A stretch of DNA of 11,589 nucleotides from JBAPRR01 sp049281195. GTDB taxonomy: Bacteria > Actinomycetota > Acidimicrobiia > Acidimicrobiales > CAVXTF01. The position numbers and the translations under genes were made by a program. The notes below the pieces were generated by a model. It did no database searches, had not been told where the DNA came from, and worked only from the letters and a program-made list of their open reading frames with translations. Numbering within the stretch: position 1 is the first letter of the stretch; each line of letters opens with the position of its first letter. This document shows positions 1 to 6,959 of the stretch, one piece after another. Where the stretch lies: NCBI GenBank assembly GCA_049281195.1, contig JBAPRR010000207.1, positions 1 to 11,589 of the forward strand. The letters are read 5' to 3'.

Positions 1-204
1 GACACCGGCGAGCTCCTCGGGGTCCATCTCGGCGATGGCCTTAACTTTGAGCTTGCCGCCGAGGCGCTGCTTCAGCTCCAAGGGGGCAGCGAACGCCCAC
101 TCGAGCGGCACCTGCTGGTCGAGGACCATCCCGATGAGCAGCGCTAAAGGGTCGTCGGTCAGTAACGCATCGGCTTTCTGATTGCCTGAGAGGCATAGCG
201 GCAT
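1..204 (-). CDS. HhH-GPD-type base-excision-repair family protein, N-terminal part (runs off window)
   Basis: Partial gene: 68 codons are visible, reading leftward from the ATG at 204 to the window edge, without a stop. The predicted residues include LLIGMVLDQQVPLEWAF (about 22-38), then a KQRLGG stretch and AIAEMDPEEL. This matches, from memory, the start of an uncharacterised actinobacterial HhH-GPD family related to endonuclease III/AlkA-type DNA glycosylases. The helix-hairpin-helix and the catalytic Asp would lie beyond the edge, so glycosylase activity cannot be judged. The start is supported by a TAGTTT box ending 7 nt upstream, which suggests a leaderless transcript. It is divergent from the YfhO-family gene. 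It uses TTA leucine codons twice and CTA once in 68 codons, which is unusual for a GC-rich genome. Family assignment is by recognition of the conserved N-terminus only. Confidence 0.8.
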   Translation of the reverse strand, partial: MPLCLSGNQKADALLTDDPLALLIGMVLDQQVPLEWAFAAPLELKQRLGGKLKVKAIAEMDPEELAGV

Positions 205-211
205 GCCGACG

Positions 212-217
212 AAACTA
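212..217 (-). promoter_or_regulatory. Putative -10 box of a leaderless promoter for the HhH-GPD gene
   Basis: On the minus strand this reads TAGTTT, fitting the actinobacterial TANNNT -10 consensus, and is followed by 7 nt and then the ATG at 204. That spacing would place the transcription start at or next to the start codon. No purine-rich ribosome binding site precedes the ATG and no good -35 is visible. Inference from spacing and consensus only. Confidence 0.45.
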
Positions 218-263
218 TCGCTCAGAACCGCAGGTACGCCGCCCCGTCACGTCGACAGGCCTG

Positions 264-269
264 TAGCCT
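264..269 (+). promoter_or_regulatory. Putative -10 box for the YfhO-family gene
   Basis: TAGCCT lies 12 nt upstream of the ATG at 282, giving a predicted 5' leader of only about 5 nt. There is no Shine-Dalgarno sequence before the ATG, in keeping with a leaderless or near-leaderless message. No convincing -35 is visible. It shares the TAGNNT form with the boxes before three other genes here. Confidence 0.35.
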
Positions 270-281
270 CGCCCGGTTGTC

Positions 282-3200
282 ATGACGGACACGCCGGCGA
301 CCAGCGCGCGCCCATCGACGGTTCCCCGACGCCCCCGCCTGGCGGCCCGTCCCGGTCGCAGCTTGGGAGTGCGTCTCGGCCTCGACCGCTCCGATCGCCG
401 GCCGCTGTTGATCCTCCTGGCCATCCCACTCGTCGTATTCGTCGTTCCCGCCCTCTTCGGCCACCCCATCGTCGCCGGCGACAACCAGATCCAGAACTAC
501 CCCCTTCGGGTATTGGCGGGCCAGATGCTGAGAGGCGGACATCTGCCGCTCTGGAACCCGTGGATCTGGTCGGGCTCGCCACTTCTTGGGGGGCTCAATG
601 CGGGAGCGCTCTATCCGGGGACATGGATCTACGCGGTACTTCCAGGTCTCGTCGCATGGACGGCCAACCTGGTCTTCCTGTACTGGGTGGCGGTCATCGG
701 AACCTACGTCCTTGCGCGTGCGTACGGGCTCTGTTCGACGGCCGCCTGGATAACGGCCGCGAGTTTCGGGTTCGCCGGCTCGATGACCGCACAGATGGTG
801 CATCTCGGCATCGTCCAGGGTGCCGCGTGGATCCCGTGGATGGTTCTGGGCGAGCTCAAGTTGGCTCAGATACTCATTCCCGGCGCCGCCACGAAGTTGT
901 CAGAACCTGCGGCCGTGCCCGCGGATGCGCCTGCGGATGCGCCCGTGACCGGGATTCCACGATGGGTCACATGCCTGCCGTGGGCACTGGTGGTGGGCGT
1001 TTGCGGCGGAATGGTCTTCCTGGTCGGAGAACCGCGTTCGATGACAGACGCCGTATGGATCTGTGCGATCTGCCCGGTGTGGTGGGTGCTTCATCGGTCG
1101 TCGGTTGATACGGCCGGTGGCGACGGGGGAGCCAGCGGCGAACGCAAGCGCCGCTTCGCCATCAACGGGAGGATCTCGTACGTCCTGGCGATCGTGGGCG
1201 CGGCCATTCTCGCTGTCGCCATCGGGGGAGTGCAGCTGCTTCCGGGACTCAAGTTCCTGGCCACGACACAACGTTCGAGCTCGTCCCTCGCCTTCTTCGG
1301 GACGGGGTCCCTGAGACCACAGTGGTCGGTGCTGTTGCTCGTTCCCGACATCTTCGGTGGAGACGGGATCCTTCACCAGCCGCAGTATTTCGGGACCGAG
1401 AACCTGCCCGAGATGACCGGTTACATAGGTCTTCTCGCAGCTGTCGCGGCGTTCACGTTGCTCGCATATTCCATCGGCAGGAACCGTTCTCCCCGGTCCC
1501 GCAACTGGAGTGTGTGGCTCGTCGTGGTTGTGGTCGGGCTGATACTCGCGTTCGGATACTTCACTCCGCTCGGTGGGCCGTTGTCGCACCTTCCCTTCTT
1601 CGGCGGGCAGAGGATCCAGAGCAGGAACCTGACAATCGTCGACTTCGGGCTGGCGATGCTTCTCGGTTTCTGGGTCGACCTTCGATTGAGACAACGCGCG
1701 TCTTACGCCGAAGGAACCCTCTGCAACTACTGGCGCGACATGTTCGGTCTGTTGCCCGCGCTTGCTGCGGCGGGGCTTTGCGCCGCCGTGATCGCGGTGC
1801 CCGGCCCGTTCGAAACGGCATTCGGACTTTCCAAGGGAGCGAAGGTCGCCAGGGGACTGACGCCTTGGGCGCTCATCCAGCTCGTGATCGTGCTCGCGGT
1901 GATCGTCCTCGTCGCGCGGTGGCCCAAGATCAACGCGTCGCGCCTCAGACGATGGGTGGGCGTGGTCGTGATCGCAGACCTTGCGTTGTTCTCGCTTGCA
2001 GCCTCTACGGGATTCGTGGCCGGTAAAGGTGTGCCACTCCTTCCGGTCCAGGCCGACGCACAGTCACTCGGAACCGGCGGCACGGGCGGCGGTACCGGCA
2101 CCGGCGGGGGACGATTTGCGATCTACGACCCAGCCGTCACGAATCTTCCCGGGCTGATTCGGGTCGGTGAAGCCGATCTCAACTCGCTCACGAAACAGGC
2201 GAGTGTTCAGGGATACGGATCGGCGGTCGGCCAGATATACGACGATGCGACCGGAACGCACCTTGACGGGACCATCTCCCCGTGCGCGATCGAGGGAGGA
2301 GTGTTCGGGGCATTCGGCCTGAAGACACTTCTTGCTCTTCCCGGCTCAGTGGCGCCGAAAGTGACCAGCCCACGTGCCAGTGAACTTGCCATTGACAGCG
2401 CTACCGGTAGCACTGCCGCCGGCACCAAGGCAGCCGGCAGCAAGGCCGCCAGCGCCGGTGAAAGTGAATCTGCCCGCTGTGGGATCGACTGGCCCGGAAC
2501 CGACGCGTCGGGCCGTACATGGCTGCTCGAATCGAACGCGCAGGTCACGAAGGTCGTCCTTCATGTCCCCGGGGCCCAGATCGCTACCGAGCTTGCAACC
2601 CTCACCGCCACCGGTGAGTTCCGGGTGGGGATCCTGAATTCTCGAGGGGCGACCGAATGGCCGGAGATCGAGTCGGCCACGGCCTCGCTTCCCAGCGCTA
2701 TTCCTCCGGCGTCACCGGTTGAGACATCAGCAATCGAACCGGCCGAGCTCGTCATCCAGTTCGCCAATCCCGTGACAGCAACCGGCATCGTGGTGTCGGG
2801 ACCCGGTAGCGGAACCATCGCCGACAGTTCTGAGGTGATCGGCCCTCGCCTCGACCTGACACTCGACGGAGCGCTTCAGGACGCGCTCGACCGACAGGGT
2901 TGGCGCTACGCGGGAACTCTTGACGGGTTCGTGCGCTATGACCTCGACATCACTCCGCGCCCCGTCTGGATTGACGACGGGCCGGCCGGCGCGACGGCAT
3001 CCCGTGTCTCGACCACGATCGAAGATGGCGAGACGGACCGTGTGGACGCTGCCGTCGCGGTGACCGTGGCCCGAAGCGAAGCCTATGCAAACGGATGGAA
3101 GGTTGACGCGCTGAACCTTTCCACCGGCCGGACAATGACGCTGCCCGTTATACGCGAAGGACTCTTCCAAGCGGTTCACCTTCCAGCAGGCGAGTACACC

Positions 3201-3356
3201 ATCAAGTGGTCCTACTGGGCGCCGAGATTGACGATCGGACTTGCCGCGAGCGCGCTCGGGCTACTGCTCGTCGTGGCCGGCTTGGCGGTGATCTTCTTGT
3301 GGCGCAGACGCGCTTACAGCAGCCAGGGGTCCGGACTGTCGGTCTCCAGCTCGTAG
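282..3356 (+). CDS. YfhO-family large polytopic membrane protein (probable GT-C-like glycosyltransferase)
   Basis: A 1024-residue protein. After a basic, Pro/Arg-rich cytoplasmic N-terminus (1-40) comes a first membrane helix (about 41-60). It is followed by a loop with an acidic GDNQIQNYP motif (66-74) and HLPLWNPWIWSG (87-98), which are hallmarks of YfhO-type proteins. About a dozen further hydrophobic segments follow (roughly 123-148, 230-248, 298-322, 377-398, 408-427, 448-466, 486-506, 526-545, 556-578). A long extracytoplasmic region (about 580-980) ends in GWKVDAL...LPAGEYTIKWSYWAPRL, the typical YfhO C-terminal beta domain, then a last helix (983-1007) and a basic tail. In Gram-positive bacteria YfhO members are implicated in glycosylating cell-envelope polymers; the substrate here is unknown. 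Three low-complexity loops (about 204-222, 595-610 and 706-730) look inserted. The 3' end overlaps aceE by 43 bp on the opposite strand. Start chosen at ATG 282, just after a TAGCCT box; V30 is a less likely alternative. Confidence 0.85.
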   Translation: MTDTPATSARPSTVPRRPRLAARPGRSLGVRLGLDRSDRRPLLILLAIPLVVFVVPALFGHPIVAGDNQIQNYPLRVLAGQMLRGGHLPLWNPWIWSGSPLLGGLNAGALYPGTWIYAVLPGLVAWTANLVFLYWVAVIGTYVLARAYGLCSTAAWITAASFGFAGSMTAQMVHLGIVQGAAWIPWMVLGELKLAQILIPGAATKLSEPAAVPADAPADAPVTGIPRWVTCLPWALVVGVCGGMVFLVGEPRSMTDAVWICAICPVWWVLHRSSVDTAGGDGGASGERKRRFAINGRISYVLAIVGAAILAVAIGGVQLLPGLKFLATTQRSSSSLAFFGTGSLRPQWSVLLLVPDIFGGDGILHQPQYFGTENLPEMTGYIGLLAAVAAFTLLAYSIGRNRSPRSRNWSVWLVVVVVGLILAFGYFTPLGGPLSHLPFFGGQRIQSRNLTIVDFGLAMLLGFWVDLRLRQRASYAEGTLCNYWRDMFGLLPALAAAGLCAAVIAVPGPFETAFGLSKGAKVARGLTPWALIQLVIVLAVIVLVARWPKINASRLRRWVGVVVIADLALFSLAASTGFVAGKGVPLLPVQADAQSLGTGGTGGGTGTGGGRFAIYDPAVTNLPGLIRVGEADLNSLTKQASVQGYGSAVGQIYDDATGTHLDGTISPCAIEGGVFGAFGLKTLLALPGSVAPKVTSPRASELAIDSATGSTAAGTKAAGSKAASAGESESARCGIDWPGTDASGRTWLLESNAQVTKVVLHVPGAQIATELATLTATGEFRVGILNSRGATEWPEIESATASLPSAIPPASPVETSAIEPAELVIQFANPVTATGIVVSGPGSGTIADSSEVIGPRLDLTLDGALQDALDRQGWRYAGTLDGFVRYDLDITPRPVWIDDGPAGATASRVSTTIEDGETDRVDAAVAVTVARSEAYANGWKVDALNLSTGRTMTLPVIREGLFQAVHLPAGEYTIKWSYWAPRLTIGLAASALGLLLVVAGLAVIFLWRRRAYSSQGSGLSVSSS
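921..944 (+). repeat. Two tandem 12-bp units in the YfhO-family gene
   Basis: GCGGATGCGCCT is followed directly by GCGGATGCGCCC (11 of 12 identical), coding for an Ala-Asp-Ala-Pro duplication in a loop between membrane segments. Small in-frame expansion; no function implied. Confidence 0.6.
2415..2459 (+). repeat. Three tandem 15-bp units encoding an Ala/Gly/Lys linker in the YfhO-family protein
   Basis: Units at 2415-2429 (GCCGCCGGCACCAAG), 2430-2444 (GCAGCCGGCAGCAAG) and 2445-2459 (more diverged) encode AAGTK, AAGSK and AASAG. The frame is kept. The segment sits in the extracytoplasmic domain, about residues 712-726, and looks like a flexible insertion produced by slippage or unequal exchange. 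Confidence 0.65.
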
Positions 3357-6178
3357 CGTCTGATCGCGTCGATCACTTCGTCTGTCTTGGCCTCGCCGTC
3401 TTCAGCCAGTGCCGACAGAACGGCCACCACAACGTGGGCGGCATCGACCTCGAAGTAGCGGCGCAGGGCCTCACGGGTGTCGGATCTGCCGAAGCCGTCG
3501 GTGCCCAGGGACACGAACCGGCGCTCGACGAAGCGGCTGATCTGATCGGGTACGGCACGCATGTAGTCGCTCACCGCGACCACGGGGCCGCCTCGATCTC
3601 CGAGTGCGGCGGTTATGAAGGGCACCTTTTGCTTGTCGCCAGGGTGGAGTCTGTTCCACCGCTCGGCGGATATGGCATCGCGTCGCAACTCCGCGTAGGA
3701 GGTGACCGACCATGTATCGGCTTCGACGTTCCAGTCAGAAGCCAACATGTCACGGGCCTCTGTCACCGCCTTCCAGGCCGTCTCCGAGAACAGAAGAGTG
3801 GCTTTGCGCCCGCCCCGGTTGCGCCGGCGCCCGCCCGACGAAGTCGAAGCTGATGTCGAAGTCGAAGGCGAAGGCGAAGTAGCCGCGGACGACGCGGCCG
3901 ACGTGGACGGAGCAGCCACCCCCGCCGAGCTCACTGTCGCCGAGGGTCCCGGAGCAGTTGGCCCGCCTACCACCGGGGCCTCCGAGAAACGGTAAGCGCC
4001 GGCCAGAACCCCCTCTTTGACGCGGACTTCATCGCCTTCGGGGATCGGCGGCATGGGGTAGTTCTCGTTGTAGAGGGTGATGTACCAGAAGCGGTCTTCC
4101 GAGTTCTGGCCCAGGATGCGGCCGACGGCGTTTTCCAAGATGATGGCGAGCTCGTACGCGAAGGCCGGGTCGTAGATCATGCACGCCGGGTTGACCGAGG
4201 CGAGTAGAGGGGAGTGCCCGTCGGCGTGCTGCAAGCCCTCTCCCAGCAATGTGGTGCGCCCCGCGGTGCAGCCGGCGAGGATCCCACGCCCGCGGGCATC
4301 GCCCAGTGACCAGGTGAGGTCCCCGACGCGCTGAAAACCGAACATCGAATAGAAGAGATAAACGGGGAGCATCGGCTTGGCCCACGTGGCGTAGGAAGTG
4401 GCCAGCGCGGTGAACGCCGCGGTGGCGCCAGCTTCGGTGATGCCTTCCTCCAACAATTGCCCGGAGCGGCTCTCGGCGTAGGAAAGGGGCAGGCCGGCGT
4501 CGACAGGCGTGTAGCGCTGTCCTTCCGGTGCGTAGATCTTCGACTCGGCGATGATCGGCTCCAAACCGAAAGTCCGCGCTTCGTCGGCCACGATCGGCAC
4601 CACCAGAGGTCCCACGTTCGGATCACGTACGAGATTCCGCAACAGGCGGGCGAACGCCATGGTTGTGGAGACGGCCTGTCCCCGGGAACCCGCCAGCAGG
4701 TCCGAGAACGACTTCGGATCCGCTGGCGTGATCTTCACGGGCACCACGCGGCGCGACGGAACCGATCCGGCGAGGATCTTGCGCCGCGCGTTCAGGTACT
4801 CCATTGCGTCGGAACCCTCGGCGGGGCGGAAGTACGGCGGCTCGTCTGCGTCGAGGGCCTCGTCGGGGATCTCCTCGTTGAGGTACAGGCGGTCGCGAAG
4901 GGCCACGAGCTGGGCCTTGGTCATCTTCTTGATCTGGTGCGTGGCGTTGCGCGCCTCTATCTCGGGTCCGAGGGTCCAGCCCTTGATGGTCTTGGCCAAG
5001 ATCGCGGTCGGTGCCGCGGTGTGCTCGGTGGCGAGCTTGTAAGCCGCGTACAGCTTCCGGTAGTCGTGGCCGCCGCGCGGGAGGGCCTGCAACTCCTCGT
5101 CGGACAGGTCCTCCACGATCTTGCGCAGGCGGGGGTCGGGACCGAAGAAATGTTCACGGATGTAGGCGCCCGACTCCACCGCGTACTTCTGGAACTCGCC
5201 GTCCACGGTCGAGTTCATCCTGTCGAGCAACACTCCGTCCACGTCGCGGGCCAACAGGTCGTCCCACCGCGATCCCCAGATCACCTTGATGACGTTCCAC
5301 CCGGCACCCCTGAAGGTGGCCTCGAATTCCTGGATGACCTTCCCGTTTCCGCGCACCGGCCCGTCAAGACGTTGAAGATTGCAATTCACCACGAAGATCA
5401 AGTTGTCCAGGTGCTCGCGCCCGGCCACGGCAAGCGCTCCGACCGCTTCGGGCTCGTCGAGCTCACCGTCTCCTACGAAGCACCACACCTTGCTGTTGGA
5501 AGTGTCCACCAGCTCGCGCTGCATCAGGTAGCGGTTGATGTGTGCCTGATAGATGGCGTTGAGCGGCCCCAGGCCCATGGACACGGTCGGGAACTCCCAA
5601 AAGTCCGGCATGCACCGCGGATGGGGGTAACTGGGAAGACCGCTTGCAGAAACTTCTTGGCGGAACCCGTCCAGTTGCGCCTCGGTCAGCCTTCCTTCGA
5701 AGAAAGCGCGTGCGTAGATGCCCGGAGATGCATGGCCCTGGATGAACACCTGATCACCGGGCCCGCCGTCGGACTTGCCGTGGAAGAAGTGGTTGAAACC
5801 GACCTCGTAAAGCGACGCCGAGCTCGCGTAGGTCGACAGGTGTCCGCCGATCCCTTCCGAGCGGTGGTTGGCGCGTGTCACCATGACCGCGGCGTTCCAG
5901 CGGATCATCGCCCTGATGCGGCGCTCCAGGTACTCGTCACCGGGGAACCACGGCTCCTCGTCACGCGGGATCGTGTTGACGTAAGGCGTGGAGACGGTTG
6001 AGGGGAAATCGACCTGCAGCGCACGCGCGCGCTCGATCAGCTTCATCAGCAGGAACCTGGCCCGCGGTCGACCGTGCTCCTGCACGACAGTGTCGAACGA
6101 GTCGATCCACTCGGAGGTCTCCGAAGGGTCGATATCGGGCAGTTGGTGGGAAACTCCGTCGAACAGCACGGGATCCAT
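3314..6178 (-). CDS. aceE: Pyruvate dehydrogenase E1 component, homodimeric AceE type
   Basis: Thiamine-diphosphate enzyme that decarboxylates pyruvate and acetylates the lipoyl group of E2, feeding acetyl-CoA to the TCA cycle. The reading frame opens at ATG 6295 (993 codons). I prefer the ATG at 6178 (954 residues), because it lies about 12 residues before QLPDIDPSETSEW, where AceE homology begins, and a weak GTGGAAG precedes it. Numbering from 6295: the ThDP-binding motif runs from GDGELD (275-280) to NCN (304-306). GGHDYRK carries the conserved His (410), DEARTFG the catalytic Glu (572), and GLQHADGHS (687-695) the active-site histidines. GTDGFGRSDTR (931-941) marks the C-terminal domain. 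Family members are usually about 890-930 residues; the excess is mainly a Ser/Ala/Thr/Pro-rich insertion at about 771-830. The gene overlaps the YfhO-family gene at its 3' end and faces away from rnhA. Its E2 and E3 partners may be the genes at 9424-11589. Confidence 0.97.
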   Translation of the reverse strand: MDPVLFDGVSHQLPDIDPSETSEWIDSFDTVVQEHGRPRARFLLMKLIERARALQVDFPSTVSTPYVNTIPRDEEPWFPGDEYLERRIRAMIRWNAAVMVTRANHRSEGIGGHLSTYASSASLYEVGFNHFFHGKSDGGPGDQVFIQGHASPGIYARAFFEGRLTEAQLDGFRQEVSASGLPSYPHPRCMPDFWEFPTVSMGLGPLNAIYQAHINRYLMQRELVDTSNSKVWCFVGDGELDEPEAVGALAVAGREHLDNLIFVVNCNLQRLDGPVRGNGKVIQEFEATFRGAGWNVIKVIWGSRWDDLLARDVDGVLLDRMNSTVDGEFQKYAVESGAYIREHFFGPDPRLRKIVEDLSDEELQALPRGGHDYRKLYAAYKLATEHTAAPTAILAKTIKGWTLGPEIEARNATHQIKKMTKAQLVALRDRLYLNEEIPDEALDADEPPYFRPAEGSDAMEYLNARRKILAGSVPSRRVVPVKITPADPKSFSDLLAGSRGQAVSTTMAFARLLRNLVRDPNVGPLVVPIVADEARTFGLEPIIAESKIYAPEGQRYTPVDAGLPLSYAESRSGQLLEEGITEAGATAAFTALATSYATWAKPMLPVYLFYSMFGFQRVGDLTWSLGDARGRGILAGCTAGRTTLLGEGLQHADGHSPLLASVNPACMIYDPAFAYELAIILENAVGRILGQNSEDRFWYITLYNENYPMPPIPEGDEVRVKEGVLAGAYRFSEAPVVGGPTAPGPSATVSSAGVAAPSTSAASSAATSPSPSTSTSASTSSGGRRRNRGGRKATLLFSETAWKAVTEARDMLASDWNVEADTWSVTSYAELRRDAISAERWNRLHPGDKQKVPFITAALGDRGGPVVAVSDYMRAVPDQISRFVERRFVSLGTDGFGRSDTREALRRYFEVDAAHVVVAVLSALAEDGEAKTDEVIDAIRRYELETDSPDPWLL
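3806..3985 (-). other. Low-complexity Ser/Ala/Thr/Pro insertion in AceE
   Basis: These about 60 codons encode a Ser/Thr/Ala/Pro-rich run ending in a basic GGRRRNRGGRK patch. It lies between YRF (768-770) and KATLLF (831-836). In E. coli and mycobacterial AceE, as I recall them, the equivalent loop is roughly 8-12 residues. The insertion is in frame, the following C-terminal domain is intact, and part of the DNA is built from GTCGAA/GGCGAA-like hexamers on the plus strand. It is probably a surface linker between the pyrimidine-binding and C-terminal domains. Confidence 0.75.
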
Positions 6179-6281
6179 GCTTCCACTGCCGGGAGCCCCT
6201 ATCGAACCACCCTCCGGTCCGGCTGTATCTCTGGAGGGGGCCTGTGCGCCTAAGCGCTGCCAAGCACGCCCCGGGTGCCAT

Positions 6282-6287
6282 GATGCT
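6282..6287 (+). promoter_or_regulatory. Weak candidate -10 box for rnhA
   Basis: GATGCT followed by 6 nt and the ATG at 6294. The stretch TGATGCTTGGGTCATG resembles the lpdA start region TTAGGCTGGGCTCATG, which is the main reason to propose it. The first base of the -10 is not the consensus T. Low certainty. Confidence 0.2.
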
Positions 6288-6293
6288 TGGGTC

Positions 6294-6905
6294 ATGCCAA
6301 TGCCCCGCCGACCTGCAGCGACCCGAGTGCAGGGATCTGATGAATCATCAGGTCATCAACAACTCAAAGGTCTCGACGGACTCGCCATCGGCGCCGACGC
6401 TGACACCGAAACCGCTAAGCCCGCCGACACTGCTCTGCCCGCCGACACCGCTTCGGACCTGGTCGTGTTCACAGACGGTTCATGTCTCGGAAACCCCGGG
6501 CGCGGCGGTTGGGCCTGGATAGTTCCCGGAGGCCCCTTCGCGAGCGGCGCCGAGCCAAAGACCACCAATCAGCGCATGGAGATCACCGCGGTTCTCGAAG
6601 CGCTGAGGTCCATCGACGAGCCGTTGACCATCGCGAGCGACTCTGCGTACGTGGTCAATTGCTTCGAGCAACGGTGGTACGAGGGATGGAAGCGAAGAGG
6701 ATGGCGCAATAGTCAGGGCGCACCGATCGCCAATCAGGATCTGTGGGAGCCCCTTCTCGCTCTCGCGCTCGATCCTGCCCGCAAGGTCAAGTTCCGCAAG
6801 GTCCGGGGTCACTCCGGAGATGCGATGAACGAGCTGGTTGACAGGCTCGCGGTCGAGGCCGCCACAACCGGTGAAGGCAGGTCGGGTAGCGGCCCGATCG
6901 AGTAG
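6294..6905 (+). CDS. rnhA: Ribonuclease HI
   Basis: Endonuclease that cuts the RNA strand of RNA-DNA hybrids, using two metal ions. With the start at ATG 6294 it has 203 residues. The catalytic domain begins about residue 55, with FTDGSCLGNPGRGGW (59-73, Asp61), NQRMEITAVLEAL (Glu96), ASDSAYV (Asp116), GHSGDAMNELVD (His173, Asp183). The complete Asp-Glu-Asp-Asp set and the helper His are present, so it should be active. The first about 54 residues have no recognisable domain and include a repetitive Ala/Asp/Pro/Thr linker; standard RNase HI is about 150 residues. The frame stays open upstream to 5988, but that part is antisense to aceE and is not protein-like. Other possible starts are ATG 6300 and GTG 6327; none has a clear Shine-Dalgarno site. 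The start at 6294 shares a CATG palindrome with the upstream aceE start candidate on the other strand. Confidence 0.93.
   Translation: MPMPRRPAATRVQGSDESSGHQQLKGLDGLAIGADADTETAKPADTALPADTASDLVVFTDGSCLGNPGRGGWAWIVPGGPFASGAEPKTTNQRMEITAVLEALRSIDEPLTIASDSAYVVNCFEQRWYEGWKRRGWRNSQGAPIANQDLWEPLLALALDPARKVKFRKVRGHSGDAMNELVDRLAVEAATTGEGRSGSGPIE
6417..6452 (+). repeat. 18-bp tandem duplication in the RNase HI linker
   Basis: AAGCCCGCCGACACTGCT (6417-6434) is followed by CTGCCCGCCGACACCGCT (6435-6452), 15 of 18 identical, encoding KPADTA then LPADTA just before the catalytic domain. It keeps the frame and appears to have lengthened the N-terminal linker. Confidence 0.65.
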
Positions 6906-6921
6906 TTACCCGAGCCTCGGC

Positions 6922-6952
6922 TTGCCCCGGACACCACGACCGGCCGTAGCAT
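6922..6952 (+). promoter_or_regulatory. Putative leaderless promoter of the SDR gene
   Basis: TTGCCC (6922-6927) and TAGCAT (6947-6952) are separated by 19 nt and resemble -35 and -10 elements. The ATG at 6960 comes 7 nt after the -10, so transcription would begin at or beside the start codon. No Shine-Dalgarno sequence precedes that ATG. It lies in the 54-nt gap after rnhA, suggesting the SDR gene is transcribed on its own. Confidence 0.5.
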
Positions 6953-6959
6953 GCGGCCC

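Noticed and set aside
182..1108. 308-codon plus-strand frame overlapping the start of the YfhO-family gene
   Set aside because: Arg/Pro-rich out-of-frame shadow; the YfhO frame carries the conserved motifs and membrane helices.
4457..6001. 514-codon open frame on the plus strand across aceE
   Set aside because: Antisense shadow of aceE in a GC-rich genome, with no ribosome site or domain.
5988..6293. Upstream extension of the RNase HI frame
   Set aside because: It is antisense to conserved AceE N-terminal codons, and the residues look random; the extension would give an RNase HI twice the normal size.
6911..6921. CCGAGCCTCGG palindrome after rnhA as a terminator
   Set aside because: Five-base arms with almost no loop and no T-run; not a workable intrinsic terminator.
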